Virus record (IMG/VR): IMGVR_UViG_3300031974_004723
Location: 1 to 21,668 of that record
From: a virus
Reading direction: 5' to 3' (one strand)
DNA length: 21,668 bases
Shown: positions 1 through 4,820 of the stretch, piece after piece
How positions within the stretch are numbered: position 1 is the stretch's first letter
How the letters are laid out: every line of letters starts with the position of its first letter
Program-made: the position numbers and the translations under genes
The notes under the pieces: generated by a model
Databases searched by the model: none
What the model saw: the letters and a program-made list of their open reading frames with translations, nothing else
Told to the model about the DNA's origin: nothing

Positions 1-200
1 AATACTATGAGAACAATAAACAAAAATGCGTAGATGCTACGATGAGTTGGAAACATAAGAATAAGGAATATATTTCTCAATACAACATCATCGCCTTCCC
101 TAAATCCAGCGCTCAGCGTTGGGTGAAGGCTGTGTCCACCACCTCCACCTCCACTCACACCTACAGCTTGAATGCTCTTGCTGCCAAGAAATACGCCTAA
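1..200 (+). CDS. 3' end of an unrecognised phage gene (partial)
   Basis: An open frame enters from the left edge (first full codon at base 3) and stops with TAA at 198-200, giving the last 65 residues of a protein. The tail is polar, rich in Ser, Thr, Lys and Tyr, with a run of Thr/Ser around the middle and the C-terminus AAKKYA. I see no domain I can name. The first ~80 bases are clearly AT-richer than the rest of the window. A strong terminator follows 22 bases after the stop, so this gene closes a transcription unit. Its place just before a head-tail connector would suit a capsid-related protein, but that is context only. No function is claimed. Confidence 0.6.
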   Translation, partial: YYENNKQKCVDATMSWKHKNKEYISQYNIIAFPKSSAQRWVKAVSTTSTSTHTYSLNALAAKKYA

Positions 201-221
201 GGTATTTCTGCGAGGGAGTGC

Positions 222-253
222 GCGCCTGGGCCATTTGGTCTAGGCGCTTTTTC
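222..253 (+). terminator. Rho-independent terminator
   Basis: An 11-bp stem (222-232 with 237-247, starting GCGCCT and ending AGGCGC, with two G-U pairs) closes a 4-base ATTT loop. It is followed directly by five T residues at 248-252. It lies 22 bases after the stop of the upstream gene and would separate that gene from the head-tail joining genes. Confidence 0.85.
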
Positions 254-264
254 TTGTCAAGCAA

Positions 265-280
265 GATCGGTAGACTGGGG
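265..280 (+). promoter_or_regulatory. Candidate promoter element GATC-GG-TAGACT-GGGG (copy 1)
   Basis: TAGACT (271-276) fits the TAnnnT form of a bacterial -10 box and sits just after the upstream terminator, where a new promoter would be expected. The same GATC..TAGACT..GGG string recurs at 2966 and 16684. A TTGTCA at 254-259 looks like a -35 box, but the spacing is only 11 bases, so it is a poor sigma-70 pair. The -10-like box ends 6 bases before the ATG at 283, so transcription from it would start at or very near the start codon. Confidence 0.35.
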
Positions 281-282
281 CC

Positions 283-663
283 ATGAACCTTACTGAAGAC
301 TTAAACGTTTTCTTTAACAGCTCTCACTTTGCTGTGAGCTGCACAGCTGGTTCGACTACTGGTAAAGGCATCTTGGAGCAACCGTCCGAAATCATCGCGG
401 ACGGAGTTGTCTTGACCACCGACTACATGCTTACGGCCAAAGCCTCTGACTTTGGCTCGCTTGCTTATGGCTCGGGTATTGAGGTCGACGGCAACATGTA
501 TCAAGTTCGCAGTTCTCAGCTCGTCGACGACGGCTTAATCTGCAAACTATTCCTTACGAAGGTCTCGGGTCGCACGCTTACCTTGGTCGACGAAGACCTT
601 GATGGCGGCGGTCCGACTACAGACCTGAGTGGTGCTGATGTCTTCGACGCCGGCGGAGTCTGA
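283..663 (+). CDS. Head-tail connector / head completion protein (lambda FII-like)
   Basis: This 126-aa protein has the size and pattern of the lambda FII family of small head-tail joining proteins. It has an N-terminal helix (LTEDLNVFF), then short beta strands with a 'G.L..P.E' segment near residues 30-36. A 'Y.LTAKASDFG.L..G..I.V.G..Y.V' core follows at about residues 48-75, and then a strand of the LICKLFLTK type. In the family this protein caps the portal after DNA packaging and provides the docking surface for the finished tail. The C-terminal ~30 residues are a Gly/Asp-rich tail beyond the usual core. There is no Shine-Dalgarno sequence before the ATG, only GGGG two bases away. The position, first after a terminator and upstream of the tail genes, fits the call. 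The family assignment comes from pattern and order, not from a database search. Confidence 0.65.
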   Translation: MNLTEDLNVFFNSSHFAVSCTAGSTTGKGILEQPSEIIADGVVLTTDYMLTAKASDFGSLAYGSGIEVDGNMYQVRSSQLVDDGLICKLFLTKVSGRTLTLVDEDLDGGGPTTDLSGADVFDAGGV

Positions 664-665
664 CG

Positions 666-974
666 ATGGCAATTCGGATTCAAAACCGCCGTGGCACGGC
701 ATCTGAGTGGACTAACGCCAATCCCACTCTTGCTGGCGGTGAAATCGGGTTTGAGACCGACACCGGCAAATTCAAGATTGGCGACGGAAGCACCGAGTGG
801 GATGATCTCGTTTACTCGTCTACTCGAAGCGCTTTTTCCTTGGGCGACCTGAACGACGTCGTGACAACGGACAAAACCGATGGCAGCGTTCTGTATTACG
901 ACTCGTCGACGTCTACTTTCAAAGCCGATGACATAAATACAAAATTGACACTTGCGGACGGCGGTAATTTTTAG
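666..974 (+). CDS. Short Mtd-N-like fibre domain protein (stub)
   Basis: This 102-aa protein starts 2 bases after the connector stop and has a GGAG ribosome site at 655-658. Residues 1-50 (pattern I..RRGTA.EW....P.LA.GEIGFE.DTGKFKIGDG...W..L) match the small N-terminal domain found at the base of many tail fibres, including the major tropism determinant N-domain. Residues 58-92 (DLNDV, then DGSVLYYDSSTSTFKADD) match the linker motif that follows this domain in many marine phage fibres. In other phages a long fibre shaft follows, but here the protein stops at residue 102. It may be an adaptor or short neck/collar appendage, or the remnant of a longer fibre gene. Recognition of the domain is firm; the role is inference. 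Confidence 0.7.
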   Translation: MAIRIQNRRGTASEWTNANPTLAGGEIGFETDTGKFKIGDGSTEWDDLVYSSTRSAFSLGDLNDVVTTDKTDGSVLYYDSSTSTFKADDINTKLTLADGGNF

Positions 975-1024
975 GGATCAATCGTGTCAAGTTTCCCGGC
1001 TAAAGTGACGTAGGCAGATCCCTA
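972..1024. repeat. 8-bp perfect inverted repeat around an intergenic gap
   Basis: TAGGGATC at 972-979 (which includes the TAG stop codon of the upstream gene) is repeated in inverted form as GATCCCTA at 1017-1024, with 37 bases between. No T-run follows, so it does not look like a terminator. The second arm lies in GATCCCTAGGTCT, which loosely resembles the GATC..TAGACT element seen elsewhere. Confidence 0.5.
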
Positions 1025-1060
1025 GGTCTTAATTCTCAGCGCTAAGGAGGCACCACCCAG

Positions 1061-2029
1061 ATGGCCAGTACCCTTCGGATCAAGCGGCGCGCATCTGGCG
1101 ACGCCGGCGCCCCTTCGAGCTTGGCTAACGCCGAACTCGCGTTCAACGAAGTTGACGACACGCTGTATTACGGCGAAGGCACCGGCGGCGCAGGTGGCAC
1201 TGCAACTTCGATCCTTGCCATTGGTGGTTCCGGCGCATTCACCACGCTGAATACCGCTCAAACGATTAGCGGTAACAAGACTTTTACCGGCACTCTTGAT
1301 TTCAGCAGCGCAACTGTTGCAACGTTTGAGACCACCGGCAACGTCACGGTCGGCGGAAACCTTGTTGTTAATGGCACGACTTCGACCATTAACAGCACCA
1401 CGGTCTCCGTGGATGACAAAAACCTTGAACTTGGTTCTACCGCTTCCCCTTCTGACGCCACTGCTGATGGCGGCGGCATCACCCTCAAGGGTGCAACCGA
1501 CAAAACCTTCAACTGGGTCAACAACACCGATAGCTGGACTAGCTCCGAGCATCTGGATCTTGCTTCTGGCAAGGAATTCAAAATCGCTGGCACCTCTGTT
1601 CTGAGTGGCAGCACCTTGGGCTCCGGTGTTACCGGGTCCAGCCTGACCAGCGTTGGCACGATTACCAGTGGCACCTGGACCGGCAGCACTATTGCAGTCG
1701 CCAACGGCGGCACTGGTGCAACCACTGCATCCGGCGCACGCACCAGCCTTGGCTTGGTCATCGGCACCGATGTTCAGGCTCAAGATGCCGAGCTTTCGGC
1801 ATTGGCTGGTCTGACCAGCGCTGCTAACAAGCTGCCTTACTTCACCGGTTCCGGGACTGCGGACCTGGCTGATTTCAGCGCGTTTGGCCGCACTCTGGTT
1901 GACGATGCCGACGCAGGCACTGCTCGCAGCACTCTGGGACTCGGCAGTATTGCCACCCAAGCCGCCAACAATGTTTCCATTACTGGAGGCACCATCGACG
2001 GCGTGACGATCGACGGAGGAACCTACTAG
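1061..2029 (+). CDS. Fibre / virion appendage protein with cyanophage-type fibre modules
   Basis: This is a 322-aa beta-rich, Gly/Thr/Ser-rich protein. Residues 1-45 form an N-terminal docking domain ([10 protein letters not shown], then [19 protein letters not shown]), related in pattern to the one in the preceding gene. Residues ~92-167 form a module with 'GNLVVNGTT', '[10 protein letters not shown]', '[15 protein letters not shown]' and 'WVN.TD.WTS', a shaft module common in marine phage fibres. It reappears in the 818-aa protein at 16737. Residues ~195-240 carry the '[19 protein letters not shown]' repeat and the C-terminus ends in '[16 protein letters not shown]'. A strong AAGGAGG ribosome site lies at 1044-1050. 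There is no catalytic motif and no C-terminal lectin or chaperone domain. It is likely a shaft-forming appendage; its place between connector and tail terminator suggests the neck or capsid as well as the tail tip. Confidence 0.75.
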   Translation: MASTLRIKRRASGDAGAPSSLANAELAFNEVDDTLYYGEGTGGAGGTATSILAIGGSGAFTTLNTAQTISGNKTFTGTLDFSSATVATFETTGNVTVGGNLVVNGTTSTINSTTVSVDDKNLELGSTASPSDATADGGGITLKGATDKTFNWVNNTDSWTSSEHLDLASGKEFKIAGTSVLSGSTLGSGVTGSSLTSVGTITSGTWTGSTIAVANGGTGATTASGARTSLGLVIGTDVQAQDAELSALAGLTSAANKLPYFTGSGTADLADFSAFGRTLVDDADAGTARSTLGLGSIATQAANNVSITGGTIDGVTIDGGTY

Positions 2030-2355
2030 TGCCTGAAATCTACGGAGCGTGGGCAAGTCGTCGCGACAACATCGTGACTCTTGGCACGCTCACCGCAGTT
2101 GGAGCGACAGACGCAGTTGAGGTTTCTGGCCGCAACTTCACTTTCGCTCACGTCAGCAGTGGCTCCAACATCAGAACGATTGATGAGGGCAGCCTTGATG
2201 GCACAAACTGGTTTGCCTTAGGTGACGAGAAAACCCACGAGTCAACCGGCACTTATGGGCATCACTACCAAGACGTAATCATCAGGTTTGCCCGCAGCCG
2301 CTGTACTGCTATTGGCAGCGATGAATCTGTCGTTGTGACGATGGCCTGCGACTAA
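2029..2355 (+). CDS. Small putative virion protein, unknown function
   Basis: This 108-aa protein has a GTG start that shares one base with the upstream TAG stop (TAGTG). A GGAGGA ribosome site at 2015-2020 is ideally spaced and supports the GTG. The sequence reads as a small beta-sandwich, with alternating hydrophobic residues and an 'IDEGSLDGTNWFAL' segment at about residues 50-63. That segment resembles loops of small structural domains that describe deviation around a mean-like beta strand pair. I cannot name a family. Its tight coupling to the preceding fibre gene suggests the two proteins act together, perhaps as fibre and tip or clamp. An alternative is a small decoration protein. Confidence 0.6.
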   Translation: MPEIYGAWASRRDNIVTLGTLTAVGATDAVEVSGRNFTFAHVSSGSNIRTIDEGSLDGTNWFALGDEKTHESTGTYGHHYQDVIIRFARSRCTAIGSDESVVVTMACD

Positions 2356-2370
2356 AACCATTTGCTATGT

Positions 2371-2393
2371 CCATGCTCATAATGCGGGCATGG
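2371..2393 (+). other. Hairpin covering the start codon of the 47-aa gene
   Basis: CCATGCTC (2371-2378) pairs with GGGCATGG (2386-2393) over 8 bp with one G-U pair and a 7-base loop. The ATG at 2390-2392 lies in the 3' arm. CATAAT at 2378-2383 also resembles a -10 box. A transcript starting about 7 bases after that box would begin at the ATG and would not contain the hairpin; read-through transcripts would contain it. Confidence 0.4.
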
Positions 2394-2533
2394 ACAAGCA
2401 CACATTCAACAATTGGATAAAAGTGCGCGAAGCATTAGAGCGCGCCGGGAAGACCGATTGCTTGATTTACCGTAGAGCTGTGGCCATCACTAAGGGTGGC
2501 AAAGATCCCGGTCCCTTCGGTACGAACACCTAA
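2390..2533 (+). CDS. 47-aa small protein, probably conserved, function unknown
   Basis: An ATG at 2390 opens 47 codons ending with TAA at 2531-2533. That stop overlaps the ATG of the tail terminator by one base (TAATG). This coupling, and the fact that the frame fills an otherwise 177-base gap, support it as a real gene. The protein is basic. It has a helix-like first half (NNWIKVREALERAG) and a second half with Arg/Lys, a Gly-Gly-Lys and a Pro-Gly-Pro turn (residues 35-43). No transmembrane segment or known motif is visible. There is no Shine-Dalgarno sequence. Its place next to the tail terminator suggests a minor tail or neck assembly role, which is a guess. Confidence 0.6.
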   Translation: MDKHTFNNWIKVREALERAGKTDCLIYRRAVAITKGGKDPGPFGTNT

Positions 2534-2958
2534 TGGCTACGAAGCGCGAAGACATCCTTGCGGCGATCAAAACAGCTCTAGCCGGAACCACAGGGGTTGG
2601 GACCAGGATTTACAGAAGCCGGGTCGAGGCAGTGGCTCGTGCAGAATCGCCCGCGCTTGTTATTGAGCCTCTCACAGACAACCCAGTTCAGAACACGGCT
2701 TTGCCAACGCTGGACTGGACGCTTCGAGTACGAATTAGCGTGATTGTGCGGGGCGAAACTCCTGACAAGGTCGCGGATCCGACGATTCAAAGCCTGCATT
2801 CAAAGATCATGGCGGACCTGACTTTGGGCGGCGAAGCCATTGACGTTCAGCCGGCGCAAACAACATTCAATTTCTTTGAAGCGGACAATCCCGCAGGCGT
2901 AATTTTCTGCGAATACGACGTGCGGTACAGGACGCAAGTTGCTGATCTGACCCAATAA
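2533..2958 (+). CDS. Tail terminator / tail completion protein (lambda U-like)
   Basis: This 141-aa protein fits the tail terminator family. The N-terminal helix (REDILAAIKTALAG) is followed by a strand with 'R.YRSR.EA.AR.E.PALVIEP' at residues ~24-47. Then comes 'LDWTLRVRISVIVRG..PD..ADP' with an 'IQSLHSKIMAD.TLGG' helix at ~60-100, and finally the 'Y.VRYRT...DLT' C-terminal strand. Tail terminators form a ring on top of the tail tube, stop its growth at the length set by the tape measure, and bind the connector. Size (lambda U is 131 aa) and position directly before the tail tube gene agree. Translation is probably coupled to the 47-aa gene through the TAATG overlap, since there is no obvious ribosome site. 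Confidence 0.8.
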   Translation: MATKREDILAAIKTALAGTTGVGTRIYRSRVEAVARAESPALVIEPLTDNPVQNTALPTLDWTLRVRISVIVRGETPDKVADPTIQSLHSKIMADLTLGGEAIDVQPAQTTFNFFEADNPAGVIFCEYDVRYRTQVADLTQ

Positions 2959-2965
2959 ATCACCA

Positions 2966-2980
2966 GATCTAGACTTGGGC
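2966..2980 (+). promoter_or_regulatory. Candidate promoter element GATC-TAGACT-TGGGC (copy 2)
   Basis: TAGACT at 2970-2975 is preceded directly by GATC and followed by TGGGCC, like the copies at 265 and 16684. CTGACC at 2947-2952 is a 4-of-6 match to a -35 box at 17-base spacing. The GACTTG (2972-2977) and CAAGTC (2985-2990) arms could also form a 6-bp hairpin. The element would serve the short ORF at 3003 and the major tail tube gene, which must be strongly expressed. Confidence 0.4.
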
Positions 2981-3002
2981 CTAACAAGTCACTCGACTTA
3001 CC

Positions 3003-3242
3003 ATGACTGATGAACACCGTGGTGAAGGCGGGAGTTACCTGCTGGACCCGGAAACGGGCGAGCGCAAATTAATCAAGCGCACGTCTCCCCCAACACCATT
3101 CGAGGTAATCACTGATGGCTCTGCTACTGCGGAAACGCCTAATTCTGATCGAGACGGAGTCGACTTACGGAACGGATCCAACGCCAACCGGAACCGACGC
3201 CGTCCTCGTAAGGGATCTCAACATCACTCCTCAGCAGAGTGA
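3003..3242 (+). CDS. Short ORF overlapping the tail tube gene; N-terminal ~37 residues look real
   Basis: A 79-codon frame opens in the gap before the tail tube gene and runs 128 bases into it in a different frame. The first ~37 residues (MTDEHRGEGGSYLLDPETGE and onward) have an ordered, acidic/basic, gene-like look, with a GEGGSY..DPETG.R.L motif. The remaining ~42 residues, read from inside the tube gene, are low-complexity and very rich in Arg, Asn and Ser, as expected of an out-of-frame reading. The simplest view is a small conserved tail protein whose original stop was lost, so that it now reads into the neighbour. No Shine-Dalgarno sequence is evident. The function is unknown. Confidence 0.5.
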   Translation: MTDEHRGEGGSYLLDPETGERKLIKRTSPPTPFEVITDGSATAETPNSDRDGVDLRNGSNANRNRRRPRKGSQHHSSAE

Positions 3243-4050
3243 TGTCGTCAATCGCGATGTCGTGCGGCCTTACCTCGGCGCTTCCGAGCAATTGCTTGCC
3301 AACACTCGCGTTGAATGCACCTTCAGCGTTGAACTGACCGGTTCTGGCACTGCTGGCACGGCTCCTGCATACGGCAAAGCTCTGCAAGCTTGTGGCCTTG
3401 ACGAGACCGTTGTTGCTTCCACCAGCGTCACCTACGCACCTGTAAGCGCAAGCTTCTCCAGCGTCACCATCTACTACAACATCGATGGTTTGCGCCACAA
3501 GGTGACCGGCTGTCGCGGCACCTTCCAGATCAACGCAAACGTCGGCGAAATCCCCACCATCGATTTCACCTTCACCGGCGTTTACAACGCCCCCGATGAC
3601 AGCGCACTGCCTTCTGCGACCTTCGCAAACCAAGCCACCCCGCTGATCTTTAAAAACGGCAACACCAGCAGCTTCCAGTTGCTGTCCTACGCAGGTTGCC
3701 TGCAGTCATTCAGCTTCGACATTGGCAACACCCTTGTGTACCGGGATCTCATCGGTTGCGACAAGGAAGTTCTGATTACTGACCGTGCAGCCACCGGCAG
3801 CACCACCATCGAAGCAGTGAGCATCGCAACGAAGGACTACTTTGCTGCTGCTCTGACCGACACGAGCCTGGGCAACCTGGACTTCACCCACGGCACCACC
3901 GCCGGCAACATCGTGGACTTCGCCTCCACCCGTGTTGACATTGGCGATGTGTCCTACGGTGACCAAGATGGCATTGCCATGTTCAACATCCCCTATACCT
4001 GCGTGCCCAGCACCAGTGGGAATGATGAATTCAGCCTGGCATATACCTAA
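3115..4050 (+). CDS. Major tail tube protein
   Basis: This 311-aa beta-rich protein has a recognisable tube-protein start: ALLLRKRLILIETESTYGTD, then PTPTGTDAVLVRDLNITP at residues ~20-40. Strands with 'NTRVECTFSVELTGSGTAG' follow at ~62-80. A second half has 'LQSFSFDIGN...RDLIG.DKEVLITDR' at ~199-225 and an 'FNIPYTC.P' C-terminal strand. It polymerises as stacked rings to form the tail tube. The two halves look similar in layout (N-terminal 'NITP...V.RD..RP' and central 'FSFDIGNTLVYRDLIG'), consistent with a duplicated fold. GAGGT at about 3100 gives a good ribosome site for the ATG. It lies between tail terminator and chaperone genes, as V does in lambda, and is followed by a strong terminator. 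Confidence 0.88.
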   Translation: MALLLRKRLILIETESTYGTDPTPTGTDAVLVRDLNITPQQSDVVNRDVVRPYLGASEQLLANTRVECTFSVELTGSGTAGTAPAYGKALQACGLDETVVASTSVTYAPVSASFSSVTIYYNIDGLRHKVTGCRGTFQINANVGEIPTIDFTFTGVYNAPDDSALPSATFANQATPLIFKNGNTSSFQLLSYAGCLQSFSFDIGNTLVYRDLIGCDKEVLITDRAATGSTTIEAVSIATKDYFAAALTDTSLGNLDFTHGTTAGNIVDFASTRVDIGDVSYGDQDGIAMFNIPYTCVPSTSGNDEFSLAYT

Positions 4051-4076
4051 ACTAAGCTGACCCCACACCACACCTT

Positions 4077-4100
4077 GGGCCGCCAATGCGGCCCTTTTTT
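4077..4100 (+). terminator. Strong Rho-independent terminator after the tail tube gene
   Basis: GGGCCGC (4077-4083) pairs perfectly with GCGGCCC (4088-4094) around a CAAT loop and is followed by six T residues (4095-4100). It begins 27 bases after the tail tube stop codon. It would reduce read-through into the chaperone and tape-measure genes, which are needed in far fewer copies than the tube protein. Confidence 0.95.
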
Positions 4101-4137
4101 GTGGCTGTAATATGGAGTCGAACTACTACTCGTTTTT

Positions 4138-4470
4138 ATGGCGTTCGTTCGCAAGAAGGTAAAGACCTTTAAGTGGCCCGTGACTGTCATGGAGCCCAGC
4201 AGCGAGAAGCCTGGAGAGTTTGAGGAGTCAAGCTTTACTGCGATTTTCAAGCGTGTGAAGATGTCCCAGCTTGAGGAGATGGCGGAAAGCGGCGGGACGA
4301 GCCTTCTCAATAAGGTGCTTGTCGGCTGGGAGGGAATTGAAGACGAAGACGGTTCGGAGCTGAAATTCTCCAAGTCCGCGCTTGAAGAGTTTGCCGATGA
4401 TGCTGACTGGACGCGCGCAGTTTTGAGCGCATATACCGCTACCTACGCAGAGGCAGAAGCAAAAAACTAA
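4138..4470 (+). CDS. Tail assembly chaperone, short form (G-like)
   Basis: This 110-aa protein is rich in Lys and Glu, with an N-terminal beta part (VKTFKWPVTVMEPS, EESSFTAIFKRV) and a helical second half (FSKSALEEFADDADWTRAVLSAYTATYAEAEAKN). This is the usual layout of the upstream tail chaperone encoded just before the tape measure. In lambda the equivalent gpG coats the tape measure and recruits tube subunits; it is absent from the mature virion. The reading frame ends in A AAA AAC followed by TAA, a classical -1 slippery site, so a fraction of ribosomes should make the longer GT form. The ATG lacks a well-placed ribosome site. The gene sits 38 bases after the terminator, so expression may rely on partial read-through or on a weak promoter around 4106-4113 (TGTAATAT). 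Confidence 0.85.
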   Translation: MAFVRKKVKTFKWPVTVMEPSSEKPGEFEESSFTAIFKRVKMSQLEEMAESGGTSLLNKVLVGWEGIEDEDGSELKFSKSALEEFADDADWTRAVLSAYTATYAEAEAKN

Positions 4471-4820
4471 GAGAAGCTGCGATTTATTGGGCTTCTGGCG
4501 GCGAAACCGTCGAAGACAAAACCCAAGAAGACGCAGCTGTTTTAGGCATACAGATACCGAAACCAAAGCCAAAAGAGCCAAGCCATTTCGAGGTTTGGGA
4601 CGAAAACTGGCCTGCAGTAGAGATGTTTCTACGCATGCAGACGCAGTGGAACGTCTCAATGACTGGCTTGGTTGGCTTGAAGTACGAAGTACTTGTTTGT
4701 TCTGGAGGCTTGTTTGACCTCTACAATGTGGAGGATCGAACGGATGTGCTTGAGCGTCTTCAGGTCATGGAGGCGACGGCCTTGACCGAACTGAGGAAGC
4801 GCTCTGATGGCTCAAGTTGA
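4138..4820 (+). CDS. Tail assembly chaperone, -1 frameshift fusion (GT-like)
   Basis: Slipping back one base at 4461-4467 lets the ribosome continue with CTA AGA GAA from 4467, avoiding the TAA at 4468-4470. The new frame is open to the stop at 4818-4820 and adds 117 residues, giving a 227-aa fusion. The extension begins LREAAIYWASGGE and contains 'HFEVWDENWPAVEMFLRMQT', a motif typical of the downstream (T) part of siphophage tail chaperones. It ends 'LERLQVMEATALTELRKRS'. The T frame has no credible start or ribosome site before the slippery site; its first Met, at 4623, lies inside the conserved W-rich motif. This supports expression by frameshift only. Known role: the T part binds tail tube subunits and G binds the tape measure. 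The fusion overlaps the tape-measure start by 14 bases. Confidence 0.88.
4461..4467 (+). other. Programmed -1 ribosomal frameshift site (A AAA AAC)
   Basis: The heptamer fits X XXY YYZ in the zero frame of the G-like gene, one codon before its TAA. Both tRNAs can re-pair on AAA AAA after the slip. A possible stimulatory stem, AGAAGC (4472-4477) with GCTTCT (4491-4496) and a 13-base loop, begins 4 bases downstream. GCTGCG (4476-4481) could instead pair with CGCAGC (about 4531-4536). The site is supported by the recognisable T-type coding sequence in the -1 frame. Confidence 0.9.

Noticed and set aside
254-276. Full sigma-70 promoter TTGTCA...TAGACT
   Set aside because: The spacer is only 11 bases, far from the usual 16-18, so only the -10-like element is kept as a candidate.
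666-2029. Diversity-generating retroelement, suggested by Mtd-like N-terminal domains
   Set aside because: No reverse transcriptase, no template/variable repeat pair and no C-type lectin C-terminus is present in the window.
1022-2056. 344-codon open frame on the minus strand
   Set aside because: It is fully antisense to the fibre gene at 1061, which has a strong ribosome site and recognisable modules. The antisense product is low-complexity Ala/Gly/Ser/Arg, as expected from the codon bias of the real gene.
4487-4717. 76-codon plus-strand frame after the G-like gene
   Set aside because: It is the third frame of the T-type extension. Its product is very Arg-rich and lacks any pattern, while the -1 frame gives a recognisable chaperone domain.
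4623-4820. Independent 65-aa gene starting at ATG 4623
   Set aside because: This Met lies inside the conserved W-rich T motif and has no ribosome site. The frame is open back to the slippery site, so it is the end of the frameshift product.
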